From positions 100,212-164,211 of the forward strand of contig MKTT01000076.1 in assembly GCA_001898385.1 (NCBI GenBank): DNA of 64,000 nucleotides. Direction: 5' to 3'. Under the pieces are notes generated by a model. The model had not been told where the DNA came from, made no database searches, and saw nothing but the letters and a program-made list of their open reading frames with translations. This document shows positions 8,707 through 20,818 of this stretch, piece after piece (position 1 is the stretch's first letter; every line of letters starts with the position of its first letter). Both the position numbers and the translations under genes were made by a program. The DNA comes from Planctomycetales bacterium 71-10. Lineage in GTDB: Bacteria > Planctomycetota > Planctomycetia > Isosphaerales > Isosphaeraceae.

Positions 8707-9483
8707 TCATCCTCGGCCGAGGACGAACTCCGCCAGGCCGGAGAGGTCCCGCCCCTCGGCGTGCGGCCGGACGCCCAACTCCTCGACGGGGGCCCCGAGG
8801 CGGTTCGCCCAGTACGTCGGGAATCCGAACCAGGCGGCGCCCGCCGCGTCCCAGCCCGCGAACGCCGCGAAGGCGACCTCCTCCGTTCGCAGCCCGAAGG
8901 CGTCCGTCGCCATCCGGTAGGCGCGAGGGTCGGGCTTGTACGTCCGGATCCGGTCGGTGCTGAGGACGTGTTCGAAGACCCCGGCGAGCCCCGAGTTCGC
9001 GATCCCCGCCTCCAGGATCGCGGGCGTCGCGTTGGAGAGGAAGGCCAGGCGGATCCCGGCCTCCTTCAGTCGGGCCAGCGTCGGGGGGGCGTCGGGCCAG
9101 GCGCGCAGTTCCAGATAGGCCGCCATCAGGCGCTCCCGCTTCTCGGCCGTCATGTCGAGCTTGAGCGACGCCGCGGCGTAGATCAGGGCGTCCTCGGTCG
9201 CTTGTCGGAAGTCGGCGTATCGCCCCGCGAGCGCCCGGAGCCACTGGTACTCGAACTGCCGCGTCTTCCAGGCGTCGCCCAGGGCCCTGCCATGCCCCGG
9301 GAAAAGATCCTCGGCGAGCGCGAAGATCGGACGAGGATCGAGGATCGGGAAGGCGTCGAACGCGACCGCTCGTATCGGCCGTCGCTCGCGCCCGGACGAC
9401 GCGGCGGCGACGGCCCCGGCCGCTCCGGCCCCGGCGATGAGGTTGAGGCAATTCCGACGGCTGATCGACGCCATGGATTTCAT
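8707..9483 (-). CDS. Tat-exported HAD hydrolase, haloacid dehalogenase type II-like
   Basis: A 258-residue protein with a Tat-type leader ([20 protein letters not shown]) followed by a HAD fold of the L-2-haloacid dehalogenase branch. AFDAFPILD carries the nucleophile Asp; [11 protein letters not shown] contains the arginine equivalent to Arg41 of the dehalogenases; FLSNAT is motif II and YKPDPRAY carries the motif III Lys. The last active-site block reads [12 protein letters not shown] where true dehalogenases have FVSSNAWDATGA, so the Ser and Asn are missing while the Asp remains. Activity may therefore differ. ATG 9483 has GGAG nine bases upstream; an adjacent GTG at 9486 is possible. Confidence 0.75.
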   Translation of the reverse strand: MKSMASISRRNCLNLIAGAGAAGAVAAASSGRERRPIRAVAFDAFPILDPRPIFALAEDLFPGHGRALGDAWKTRQFEYQWLRALAGRYADFRQATEDALIYAAASLKLDMTAEKRERLMAAYLELRAWPDAPPTLARLKEAGIRLAFLSNATPAILEAGIANSGLAGVFEHVLSTDRIRTYKPDPRAYRMATDAFGLRTEEVAFAAFAGWDAAGAAWFGFPTYWANRLGAPVEELGVRPHAEGRDLSGLAEFVLGRG

Positions 9484-9779
9484 CACCGAAATCTCCAGGT
9501 CTGGATGTGGCCTGTGAGGAGTCTACCCCGATCGAGCCACGAGTTCACGGCCCTGGTGCATTGACCCGAACCTCGTCGCGCCAGGGCGGGTCCGGACTGC
9601 ACGCCATCGCCCGCGCGATGCCGCCCGCGCCACCTCCGGCTCGGTGGCGACGCGCGGCCGGAAACGGTATGCTCGATTCCCTCGGCCCCCGGGAACTCGG
9701 CGGGCCGTTTTTCGTGTCCGGGACGGTCGAGTCGAGTTCGAAAAGGTCGGGGCGCGCCGCGACGCGCCGGAGAGGATCC

Positions 9780-12668
<2,889 letters not shown>

Positions 12669-12683
12669 CGAGCCGGGGCCAAT

Positions 12684-12719
12684 CCGCGGCGATTTCCCGT
12701 TTTCGTGAAATCGCCGCGG
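12684..12719 (+). terminator. Terminator-like hairpin after leuS
   Basis: CCGCGGCGATTTC (12684-12696) and GAAATCGCCGCGG (12707-12719) are exact reverse complements with a 10-base loop, 15 bases after the leuS stop. There is no T-tract, so it may work as a Rho-independent-like or RNA-stabilising hairpin. Confidence 0.5.
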
Positions 12720-12886
12720 CCCTCCCGCAGATCATCCGGGAGACGGAGGCGAACGTCTCTCGCCCCGCTCCTTGGCAACCCGGAAGCAGGTGAAGGAGTA
12801 GTCCGGGTCGAGAGCCGGCCTACGGGTTGATAAGCCGCGGAACGCGGCGACGGTCGGCCCCTCAGTGCGCTTGCCCCCGAAAACAT

Positions 12887-12909
12887 CCCCTCTCCCGCCG
12901 GGAGAGGGG
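12887..12909. repeat. REP-like palindrome core
   Basis: CCCCTCTCCCG (12887-12897) and CGGGAGAGGGG (12899-12909) form an 11-bp perfect stem around one base. It is the same core that starts the REP-like units at 1343 and 3751, here without the rest of the unit. Confidence 0.65.
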
Positions 12910-13108
12910 CCGTCACAACGCCACGCCTCCGGCTCCGCGTGCAAGTCGTGCCACGGTGGGGAAGGCGCGGAAATCAACGTCGTCTTCGACGATCGAAGCC
13001 AATCAATTCACGGCGCAACAATATTGGCAACAAGGAATTACGACGTCGCAACGGACGCCGCAACGTAGCGAACGGACCCGACCGAACCCGCGATCCCGTC
13101 GGCGTGGA

Positions 13109-14125
13109 TCAGGGCTTCTTGTAGAGGTCGTCGATGTTGAAGTCGGGCGGGATCTGGTTGACCTGGATGGAGTGCGAGCCCCCCTGGACGTAGCCGCGGC
13201 CCTCGTCGACGATCTGGCTCTGGACGGACTCGGGGTCGCTCGGGTCGTCTTCGGGCACCTCGGCGACGGGCGGGCGGGGAATGGAGACGGTCGGCCGGGC
13301 GGCCGGCGTCGGCGGGGGGGGCGTCGGTGTGGGGGGGAGCGCGGCGGGCTGGGGCTTGGCGACAGCCGACATGGGCCGCTGGGAGTCCAGCAGGTGGCCG
13401 CCGTCGAAGCGCTCGCCGATGTAGTGGCGGCGGACCTCGGCGTTGTTGAGGATCTGCTCGCGATTGCCGTAGGCGAAGACCCGGCCCTCGCGGATGACGT
13501 AGCAGCGGTCGGTGACCTCCAGCGTCTCGCGGAACTGGTGGTCGGTCAGGAGGATCCCGATGTTGTAAGTGTCGACCAGGTCGCGGATCTGCTCCTGGAT
13601 CTCGCCGACCGTCTTCGGGTCGATGCCCGCGAACGGCTCGTCGAGCATGATGAGCTTGGGGTTGGTGATCAGGGCCCGCGCGATCTCGGTGCGCCGGCGC
13701 TCGCCGCCGGAGACCATGTGGGCCTTGGTCTTCAGGATCTTCTGGAGCCCGAAGCGGTCGACCAGCTCGTTGAGCCGGTCGCGGCGCTGCTTGCGGCTCA
13801 TGTCGCCGCGGGTCTCCAGGATCGCCATCAGGTTCTGCTCGACCGTGAGCTGGCGGAAGACGCTGGAGTCCTGGGCCAGATATCCCATCCCCGCGCGGGC
13901 GCGGAGGTACATGGGGAGCTTGGTGACGTCGCGGCCGTCGAAGGTCACGGAGCCGCCGTCGGCGTCGATCAGGCCGATCGTCATGCGGAAGCTGGTCGTC
14001 TTGCCGGCGCCGTTGGGGCCCAGCAGGCCGACGACCTCGCCCTGGTCGACGTCGAACTCGACCCCGTTCACGACCTGGCGACGGCCGTACCACTTCTCCA
14101 GGGCGCGGACTTCCAGCAGGGCCAT
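13109..14125 (-). CDS. lptB: LPS-export-type ABC transporter ATP-binding protein with long C-terminal tail
   Basis: A 338-residue protein. Residues 1-240 are an LptB-like ATPase: GPNGAGKTT (Walker A), the Q-loop in GMGYLAQDSSVFRQLT, VSGGERRR (signature), LIMLDEPFAGID (Walker B) and LLTDHQF (H-loop). YLAQDSSVFRQLTVEQN is typical of LptB, which powers lipopolysaccharide transfer to the outer membrane with LptFG. The tail of about 95 residues is Pro-rich and then acidic; standard LptB stops near 240, so this extension is unusual. It ends a leftward group after two signal peptidase genes. Confidence 0.85.
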   Translation of the reverse strand: MALLEVRALEKWYGRRQVVNGVEFDVDQGEVVGLLGPNGAGKTTSFRMTIGLIDADGGSVTFDGRDVTKLPMYLRARAGMGYLAQDSSVFRQLTVEQNLMAILETRGDMSRKQRRDRLNELVDRFGLQKILKTKAHMVSGGERRRTEIARALITNPKLIMLDEPFAGIDPKTVGEIQEQIRDLVDTYNIGILLTDHQFRETLEVTDRCYVIREGRVFAYGNREQILNNAEVRRHYIGERFDGGHLLDSQRPMSAVAKPQPAALPPTPTPPPPTPAARPTVSIPRPPVAEVPEDDPSDPESVQSQIVDEGRGYVQGGSHSIQVNQIPPDFNIDDLYKKP

Positions 14126-14186
14126 CGCTCGATCCTCCGTGATCGCGTCGCGTCGTTCGGGCCGATCCTCGTCGCCCCCGGCCTCG

Positions 14187-15911
14187 TCAGCGGATCCAGC
14201 GCATCCGTTCGACGTAGGGGCGGAACGGGACGCGGAAGTCGTGGTTGAGGCGGATGGTCGGGCCGAACGGGACGCCGTGCGGCCAGTAGACGAAGAACGC
14301 CTTGCCGGTGATGAGGCTCCGCGGGACCTCCCAGGACTTCCGGTCCAGGAAGTCCCACGAGCGGTCCGACGAGTCCCACCCCCGGCTGTCCTTGCTGCGG
14401 GGGCTGTTATCCCCCATCATCATGAATCGGTCCTCGCCCAGCTCGAACTCCTCGCTCCGCAGGCGGGCGATGTTCTGGAACCGGGCGGGGTCGGACAGGA
14501 AGTCGAACAGCTCGGACGGCCGCCGGGGCTCCCGGGCGTCCCAGACCGGGCCGTAGTCGGTATACCCCGGCGTCTGGGTATAGTAGATATCCCGCTTCAG
14601 GACAAGGCCGCTCGCCGAGACCGCCGCCCCCCTGGCCGCGATCGCCGCCGGCGACAGGTCGTCCGCGGTCGGCGTGGGGACCTCGTCGCCCCGGTCGTAT
14701 TCGGCCCCCTCGCCGCCGACGGCCCGGCCGTCCACCATCAGGGTCAGGCGGTCGTCGACGTTGCCGAACTCCAGCCGGTGCGAGCCCTTGCCGACGACCG
14801 GGGTGTCGAACTCGGCCAGGGTCTCGTCGCCGCGGGTGAAGCGGCCCTTGCCGGTCGCCACGTCGATCGTCGCGAAGTGCCGCACGCCCCCCTTGACCAG
14901 TTCGAGCCGGACCTCGCCGGAGTCGGACTTCACGTCCAGGTCGGCCGCGAGGGTCAGGTCGCCGACCCAGTGGGGCTGGAGCCAGGCGTTCTGGTTGCCG
15001 TAGCGCGACTGGACCAGGTCGGAACTCTCGGCCGGCAGGTTGGTGTTGTACGAGTAGAAGTCGGTGACGAGCGTCGGCCGGGGGCCGCGGGCGGGCGTCC
15101 GGTCGACCAGCAGCGCCTCCCACTGCTCGGGCTCGGGGACCAGGTGACGGTAGCGGAGGTCGGCCCAGTCGGCGGCCGGCGCGTCGAGATCGTAGAGGCT
15201 CCGGCCGGGCTCGACGGCCTTCCAGCCGGCGTCGGACGACCAGCGCCGCCACTCGGCCCGGTCGCGCAGGGCCCGGGGCTGGAACGAGTCGTCGTAGACG
15301 GCGACCTGCATGCTCCGCAGGTGCTCCATCGGCTTGCGCTGGAGGCGGAACTCGTCGGCGTCGGCGGCCTTGATGTAGAGGTCGCCGTGGTGGATCCGGA
15401 TGGTCTCGCCGGGGAGGCCGACCAGGCGCTTGATGTAGCTGGTCTCGGGCTCCTCGGGATACCGGAAGACGACCACGTCGAACCGCTCCGGCGGCGACGC
15501 CCCCGGCAGGCCGGGGAGGTCGTAGGGGAACATGGAGACCAGGATCCGGTCCCCCTTGTAGCTGGGGGCGTCGTTCAGGTTCCGGGCCTGGTTCCGGCAG
15601 TTGACGCAGACGCCGGAGTAGACCGGACGGAGCGGGAAGGTCCCCTCCACCTCCTCCGAGGCGTTGACTGCGAAGACGAACCCGCACTGGGGGCAGGCGA
15701 CTTCCTTGTGGCGGCCCATGAGGGTCGGCGCCATGGATCCCGTCGGGATCACGAACGCCTGGGCCTCGAACCCCCGGACCAGCAGGGCCGCGACCCCCGC
15801 CACCACCAGGGCCTCCACCAGCTCCCGCAGGCCGTCGCCCTTCCTGGCGTCGGCCGGCGTCGCGCGGGGGGCGGCGGACGTCTTCGGGGCGTTGGCGACG
15901 GCTCGTCCCAT
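14187..15911 (-). CDS. lepB: Signal peptidase I, large form with zinc ribbon and beta-domain insertion (copy 1)
   Basis: A 574-residue type I signal peptidase, about twice the usual size. A membrane segment (about 31-46) precedes the catalytic Ser59 in FVIPTGSMAPTL; the general base Lys161 is in YIKRLVGLPGE, and GDNSPRSKDSR is box E. Between Ser and Lys there are two CxxC pairs (C73/C76 and C102/C105), suggesting a zinc ribbon. Residues of about 250-420 form an extra, beta-rich segment whose HRLEFGNVDDRLTLMVDGR recalls a LamG/concanavalin-like fold. It removes signal peptides at the outer face of the membrane. A second such gene lies just upstream. Confidence 0.9.
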   Translation of the reverse strand: MGRAVANAPKTSAAPRATPADARKGDGLRELVEALVVAGVAALLVRGFEAQAFVIPTGSMAPTLMGRHKEVACPQCGFVFAVNASEEVEGTFPLRPVYSGVCVNCRNQARNLNDAPSYKGDRILVSMFPYDLPGLPGASPPERFDVVVFRYPEEPETSYIKRLVGLPGETIRIHHGDLYIKAADADEFRLQRKPMEHLRSMQVAVYDDSFQPRALRDRAEWRRWSSDAGWKAVEPGRSLYDLDAPAADWADLRYRHLVPEPEQWEALLVDRTPARGPRPTLVTDFYSYNTNLPAESSDLVQSRYGNQNAWLQPHWVGDLTLAADLDVKSDSGEVRLELVKGGVRHFATIDVATGKGRFTRGDETLAEFDTPVVGKGSHRLEFGNVDDRLTLMVDGRAVGGEGAEYDRGDEVPTPTADDLSPAAIAARGAAVSASGLVLKRDIYYTQTPGYTDYGPVWDAREPRRPSELFDFLSDPARFQNIARLRSEEFELGEDRFMMMGDNSPRSKDSRGWDSSDRSWDFLDRKSWEVPRSLITGKAFFVYWPHGVPFGPTIRLNHDFRVPFRPYVERMRWIR

Positions 15912-15956
15912 GATCTTCGGGTCTCTCCAAACCGGGAGGCGGGCGGGGTGGTCCGA

Positions 15957-17408
15957 TCAGTGAATGTAACGGATCCGGCGCGGGTCGGGAATCCAGTAAA
16001 GCGACCGGCCGAAGACCTCCAGGGCGACGGCCCGCCCCGGCAGGTGGACCAGGAACGGCTTTCCCAGGAACAGCTCCCGCCGCACCACCGGCCCCTGGGC
16101 CCAGAACCGCGAGTCGTTCGAGACCGGGCTGTTGTCCCCCAGCACGAAGTATTCGCCCGGCCCCAGCCGGACCGGATCCACGACCGCGTTCGGACGGCGG
16201 TGGGCGACCCCGAGGTTGCTGGTGTAATAGACGTCGCGGTAGACGCGGACCTCCGGTGCCTCCAGCGAGCCCCCCCGCACCCCCAGGGCCACGGGCGATT
16301 CGTCGTTCCACGGGGCGTCGGCCGGGTCGTCGTAGTCGTGGGGCACGAACAGGGGCAGGCCGTCCACCAGGACCATCACGCGGGCGTCGAAGACCGACGC
16401 CTCGATCGTGTGGGCCTCGCCGGGCGGATCCGAGGCCAGCGGGTTGCTCAGGAGGAAGGCTTTGCAGTCGACGCCGTTGCGCGTCACCTCGACGGGCTCG
16501 TCGGCCCGGGTCGGGATGCGGACGACGAAGCGGTCGCCCCCCGATCGCAAGGCCAGGGCCAGCGACTCGACGCCCGGCCCGAGCGTCACGCGGGCCTCCA
16601 GGCCGACGTCCCGCACCGCGTTGTCCGACCGGCCGTCGCCGCCGTTGTAGCCGTAGTAGTCGCGGATCGGGGCGTAGCGTTCCAGCCCCGGATCCCAGTT
16701 GCGGTAGACGAGCCAGTCGTCCTCGTCGCCGCCCGGCCCGGCCGGGGCGCGGCGGAAGCCCTCGGCCCCCTGCGACCACCCCGACGGCGACTCGCCCCGC
16801 GAGTCCCCCCGGCGGAACTCCCACCGCGGGTAGCGGTCGGAGTCGGCCGGGGCGTATCGGCTGTCGTGGACCAGGATCCGCATCGCCCGGACGTCCTCCG
16901 GGCCCTTCCGCGCGACCGCGCCGTCGACCCAGACGTCCCCCCGGGCCAGCCGGATCGACTCGCCCGGGAGCCCGACCACCCGCTTGACGTACGCCTGCGA
17001 GGGGTCGCCCGGATAGTGGAAGACGGCGACCTCCCAGCGCTCCGGGGCGCGGAAGTCGTACAGGAACTTCTGGACCAGCACCCGGTCGCCGTTGCAGGGG
17101 AGGGCGGGCTCGGACTCCAGGCCGCCGCGGCCGCAGTTGGGGCAGACCGGGCGCGGGGGCGGGGCCTCGTCGTCGAGGCCGACGTCGAACGGGAACTTGC
17201 AGTTGGGGCAGGTCACTTCCAGGTGATGGCCCAGGAGGGTCGGGGCCATGGAGCCGGTCGGGACGACGTAGGCCTCGGCCGAGAAGGTGCGGAAGAGGAG
17301 GACGCCCACGCAGAGCGCGACCAGCAGCTCGACGGTCTGGCGCGCGACCCCGGGCGTCGGGGCCTCGGCCTCGTCGAGCGGATCGGGGGTCGCGGGGTCG
17401 GCGTGCAT
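15957..17408 (-). CDS. lepB: Signal peptidase I, large form with zinc ribbon (copy 2)
   Basis: A 483-residue paralogue of the next gene. Ser53 lies in YVVPTGSMAPTLLG, Lys142 in YVKRVVGLPGES and box E in LGDNSPVSNDSRFW. Paired cysteines C67/C70 and C89/C92 sit between Ser and Lys as in copy 1. The central insertion has MVLVDGLPLFV, again like a LamG-type strand. ATG 17408 is preferred because the membrane segment follows at once; the longer open frame to 17627 overlaps the end of lepA and has no signal peptidase features. It is 80 bases downstream of lepA, the classic lepA-lepB order. Confidence 0.88.
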   Translation of the reverse strand: MHADPATPDPLDEAEAPTPGVARQTVELLVALCVGVLLFRTFSAEAYVVPTGSMAPTLLGHHLEVTCPNCKFPFDVGLDDEAPPPRPVCPNCGRGGLESEPALPCNGDRVLVQKFLYDFRAPERWEVAVFHYPGDPSQAYVKRVVGLPGESIRLARGDVWVDGAVARKGPEDVRAMRILVHDSRYAPADSDRYPRWEFRRGDSRGESPSGWSQGAEGFRRAPAGPGGDEDDWLVYRNWDPGLERYAPIRDYYGYNGGDGRSDNAVRDVGLEARVTLGPGVESLALALRSGGDRFVVRIPTRADEPVEVTRNGVDCKAFLLSNPLASDPPGEAHTIEASVFDARVMVLVDGLPLFVPHDYDDPADAPWNDESPVALGVRGGSLEAPEVRVYRDVYYTSNLGVAHRRPNAVVDPVRLGPGEYFVLGDNSPVSNDSRFWAQGPVVRRELFLGKPFLVHLPGRAVALEVFGRSLYWIPDPRRIRYIH

Positions 17409-17488
17409 GGGGCTGGTCGTCCGCCGTCGGGGTCGGGCCGCGGGCTCGGCGCCGCGGCCCGGGGGGTCGTGGAGGACGCGGGCCCGGC

Positions 17489-19294
17489 TCAGTCCTCGCT
17501 GTCGTCCAGGACGGAGAGGAAGGCTTCCTGGGAGATCTCCACGTTCCCCACCTGCTTCATACGCTTCTTGCCCTCCTTCTGCTTCTCCAAAAGCTTCCGC
17601 TTCCGGGAGATGTCGCCGCCGTAGCACTTGGCGGTGACGTTCTTGCGGAGGGCCGAGATGGTCTCGCGGGCGACGACCCGGCTGCCGATCGCCGCCTGGA
17701 TGGCGACCTCGAACTGGTGCCGGTCGATCTCCCCCCTCAGCTTCTTCACGAGCTTCCGGCCGCGGCGGTCGGCGTGGGCCCGGTGGACGACGATCGAGAG
17801 GGCGTCGACTTTCGTCCCGGCCACGAGGATGTCGAGCCGGCAGAGGTCGTCGGCGCGGTAGCCGATCAGCTCGTAGTCCATCGTCCCGTAGCCGCGGGTG
17901 GCGCTCTTGAGCTTGTCGTACAGGTCGTAGATCATCTCGGCCATCGGCAGTTCATACGTCAGGATGGCGCGAGAGGACGACAGGTACTCGGTCTTCAGGT
18001 AGGTGCCGCGGCGATCCTCGCAGAGCTGCATGATCGCGCCGATGTTCTCGGTCGGCAGGATGAAGTTGATCTTGGCGATCGGCTCGCGGAACTCCTCGAT
18101 GTCGCCCGGGTCGGGGATCCGGGTGGGGTTGGAGATGTGGAGGGTCTCCCCCTTCTTGGTCAGGATCTCGTAGGTGACGTTCGGGGCCGTCTGGACCAAG
18201 GCGAGGTTGCTCTCGCGCTCCAGCCGCTGCTGGACGATCTCCATGTGGAGCATGCCCAGGAAGCCGCAGCGGAAGCCGAAGCCCAGGGCGTCGGACGTCT
18301 CGGGCTCGAAGGTGAAGCTGCAATCGTTGAGGGCCAGCTTCTGGAGGGCCGTCCGGAGGTCGTCGAACTGGTTGTGCGAGGCCGGGAAGAGGCCGCAGTA
18401 GACGACCTGCACCGGCTCCTCGTAGCCCGGCAGGGCCTCGACGGCCGGGTTCGGGACCTGGGTGACGGTGTCGCCGATGCGGACGTCGGACAGCTTCTTG
18501 ATGTTGGCCACGACGTAGCCGACCTGCCCGACCCCCAGCTCGTCGCAGGCGACCTCGCGGGGGCGGAAGCGGCCCAGTCCGATGACCTCGTAGTCGGTCT
18601 CGCCGGCCATCAGCCGGATCTTCTGGCCCACCTTCAGCACGCCGTCGACCACCCGGACGTACACCACCACGCCCTGGTAGTCGTCGAACTTGGAGTCGAA
18701 GATCAGCGCCCGCAGGGGCTTCTTCGGGTCGCCGGCGGGGGGCGGGACGCGCTCGACGATCGCGCGGAACAGGTCGGTGACGCCGGCCCCGGTCTTGCCG
18801 CTGACGGCCAGCACCTCGCTGGGGTCGATCCCCAGCGTGGTCATGATCTCTTCCTTGATCTCGTCCGGGCGCGACGCCTGCATGTCGATCTTGTTCAGCG
18901 CCGGGACGATGGCCAGGTCGCCGGCCACGGCCAGGTAGGCGTTGGCGACGGTCTGGGCCTGCACGCCCTGCGTGGAGTCGACCAGGAGGATGGCGCCCTC
19001 GCAGGCGGCGAGGCTGCGGGAGACCTCGTAGTGGAAGTCGACGTGGCCGGGGGTGTCGATCAGGTTGAGTTCGTAGGTCTGGCCGTCCAGGACGTAGTTG
19101 ATGGCGACGGCGCGGGCCTTGATGGTGATCCCCCGCTCGCGCTCCAGGTCCATGTCGTCCAGGAGCTGCTCGCGGAACTCGCGCTGGCTGATCGCGCCGG
19201 ATTGCAGGAGGATCTGGTCGGCCAGGGTGCTCTTGCCGTGGTCGATGTGGGCGACGATCGAGAAGTTGCGGATGTACTTGGGATCGAAGGCCAT
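17489..19294 (-). CDS. lepA: Elongation factor 4 (LepA) GTPase
   Basis: A 601-residue translational GTPase. G1 is AHIDHGKST, the G2 region RGITIK, G3 DTPGHVDF and G4 NKID. The LepA-specific C-terminal domain ends with CYGGDISRKRKLLEKQKEGK, which distinguishes it from EF-G. LepA acts on ribosomes with mistranslocated or stalled tRNAs and affects initiation. The length is normal for the family. It is the first gene of a leftward series with two signal peptidases and lptB. Confidence 0.98.
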   Translation of the reverse strand: MAFDPKYIRNFSIVAHIDHGKSTLADQILLQSGAISQREFREQLLDDMDLERERGITIKARAVAINYVLDGQTYELNLIDTPGHVDFHYEVSRSLAACEGAILLVDSTQGVQAQTVANAYLAVAGDLAIVPALNKIDMQASRPDEIKEEIMTTLGIDPSEVLAVSGKTGAGVTDLFRAIVERVPPPAGDPKKPLRALIFDSKFDDYQGVVVYVRVVDGVLKVGQKIRLMAGETDYEVIGLGRFRPREVACDELGVGQVGYVVANIKKLSDVRIGDTVTQVPNPAVEALPGYEEPVQVVYCGLFPASHNQFDDLRTALQKLALNDCSFTFEPETSDALGFGFRCGFLGMLHMEIVQQRLERESNLALVQTAPNVTYEILTKKGETLHISNPTRIPDPGDIEEFREPIAKINFILPTENIGAIMQLCEDRRGTYLKTEYLSSSRAILTYELPMAEMIYDLYDKLKSATRGYGTMDYELIGYRADDLCRLDILVAGTKVDALSIVVHRAHADRRGRKLVKKLRGEIDRHQFEVAIQAAIGSRVVARETISALRKNVTAKCYGGDISRKRKLLEKQKEGKKRMKQVGNVEISQEAFLSVLDDSED

Positions 19295-19461
19295 AAATCA
19301 GGTCCGATGACGTGGATCGGGCGACCCGAGCGCGACGTGCGTCGGTCCTCGTCCGGGCGGGGCGGTCGGGATGGCGGCGGCGGGCGGCCCTCGGCGCGGT
19401 CGGAGGCGGGTCCGACTCCCCGTCGGCGATTGTTCCGGTAGTGGGCCCTCCGCCCGGTGAT

Positions 19462-19467
19462 TATAGT
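19462..19467 (+). promoter_or_regulatory. Possible -10 box upstream of the FIST gene
   Basis: TATAGT matches five of six positions of the sigma-70 -10 consensus and lies 74 bases before the chosen start, in the 247-bp divergent gap shared with lepA. No good -35 is found 16-18 bases upstream, so the call is weak. Confidence 0.25.
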
Positions 19468-19541
19468 GGATGGACGCCGTCCGGAGAAGTCGGCTTGTCA
19501 CGGACCCGCCCGCGGGCCCAGGGATGATTGCAGGTGCGGCC

Positions 19542-20720
19542 ATGAAATGCGTCTCGGCCCTCTCCACGGCCCGGAGCGCCAGCACGGCGTTCCACCAGAT
19601 CCTCGAGCGCCTGGACGCCATGCCGGACGCCGCCGAGGACGCCCCGCCCGCCGACCTCACCCTGATCTTCAGCTCCCGCCACCACGCCCCCGTCCTGGGC
19701 AAGCTGTCGCAGGCGTTCCTGGAATCCGGCCGGACCCGGCACGTCCTGGGCTGCACCGGCGAGTCCATCGTCGGCGACGACCTGGAGGTCGAGAACAAGC
19801 CCGCGCTCGTCGTCTGGTCGCTGCACCACCCGGCGATCGAGATCCAGCCCGTCCGGTTCGACCCCGGGGGCGGCTCGCTGCGGCGGTCCCTGGCCGCGCT
19901 GGAGAAGCCGGGTGAATCGACGCTGATCCTCCTGGCCGACCCGTTCACCTTCGCCGTCCAGGACCTGCTCAAGCTGGCCAACGACCAGCACCGCGGCCTG
20001 CGGATCGTCGGCGGCATGGCCAGCGGCGGCATGGAGCCCGGCGCGAACCGCCTGCTGTTGGACGGCGAAGCCTACACCGACGGCGCGGTCGCCCTGCGGC
20101 TCTCCGGCCCGGTCTCCGTCCGGACCGTCGTCAGCCAGGGCTGCCGGCCGGTCGGCCGGACGCTGCTGGTCACGAAGGCCGAGCAGAACATCATCCGCGA
20201 GCTGGGCCGCCGCCCCGCCCTGGAGGTGCTCCGCGAGGTCCTGGGCGACCTCCCCGAGGAGGACGTGGAGAAGGTCCAGGAGGGCCTGCACCTGGGCCGG
20301 GTCATCAACGAGTATCAGGAGTCGTTCCACCGCGGCGACTTCCTGGTCCACAACGTCATCGGGGCCGACGAGTCCGGCGCGATCCAGATCAGCGACCTGA
20401 TCCGCGTCGGCCAGACGGTCCAGTTCCACGTCCGCGACGCCGAGACCGCCGACGAGGACCTGCGCGAAGCCCTGGTCCGCCGCCCCAAGGAGGACGCAGG
20501 CGGAACGATCCCCGTCGGCGCCCTGCTCTTCTCGTGCAACGGCCGCGGCACCCGCCTGTTCCCGGCCCCCAACCACGACGTCGCCGCGATCCGCGAAGTC
20601 CTCGGCCCGATCCCCGTCGCCGGCTTCTTCGCGATGGGCGAACTCGGCCCGATCGGCGGCCAGAACTTCATCCACGGCTTCACGGCCAGCGTGGCCGTCT
20701 TCGAACAGCCGGTGGCGTGA
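19542..20720 (+). CDS. FIST-domain small-ligand sensor protein
   Basis: A 392-residue protein with an N-terminal FIST domain (about 1-200; VLGCTGESIVGDDLEVENKPAL, RIVGGMASGG) and a FIST_C domain (about 215-375; GFFAMGELGPIGGQNFIHGF). FIST domains are predicted to bind small ligands such as amino acids in signal transduction. No signal peptide, kinase or GGDEF partner is fused, and none is adjacent, so it would act as a stand-alone cytosolic protein. ATG 19542 is chosen because the domain begins there; ATG 19524 has its purine-rich stretch too close. It is divergent from lepA. Confidence 0.8.
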   Translation: MKCVSALSTARSASTAFHQILERLDAMPDAAEDAPPADLTLIFSSRHHAPVLGKLSQAFLESGRTRHVLGCTGESIVGDDLEVENKPALVVWSLHHPAIEIQPVRFDPGGGSLRRSLAALEKPGESTLILLADPFTFAVQDLLKLANDQHRGLRIVGGMASGGMEPGANRLLLDGEAYTDGAVALRLSGPVSVRTVVSQGCRPVGRTLLVTKAEQNIIRELGRRPALEVLREVLGDLPEEDVEKVQEGLHLGRVINEYQESFHRGDFLVHNVIGADESGAIQISDLIRVGQTVQFHVRDAETADEDLREALVRRPKEDAGGTIPVGALLFSCNGRGTRLFPAPNHDVAAIREVLGPIPVAGFFAMGELGPIGGQNFIHGFTASVAVFEQPVA

Positions 20721-20818
20721 GGGAGACGGCCTCCTTGCGACGAGGCCGGCCGGGCGATAGCCTTCCGACGGGTCGGCATCGCCCCGGACCTCAGCCCCTC
20801 CCCCCTCGGAGAACACCC

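Larger units (their letters stand above)
12669..13108. other. 440-bp gap between convergent leuS and lptB
   Basis: No gene is supported here. The gap contains the leuS hairpin, a REP-like palindrome at 12887-12909 and, from about 13000, a stretch of markedly lower GC with repeated CGCAACG motifs (13047-13070). Both flanking genes end in this gap, so it can hold only terminators and repeat DNA. Confidence 0.6.

Noticed and set aside
13569..17624. 1351-codon plus-strand frame across lptB and both signal peptidases
   Set aside because: Antisense of three well-supported genes; stop codons are rare here simply because of the very high GC content.
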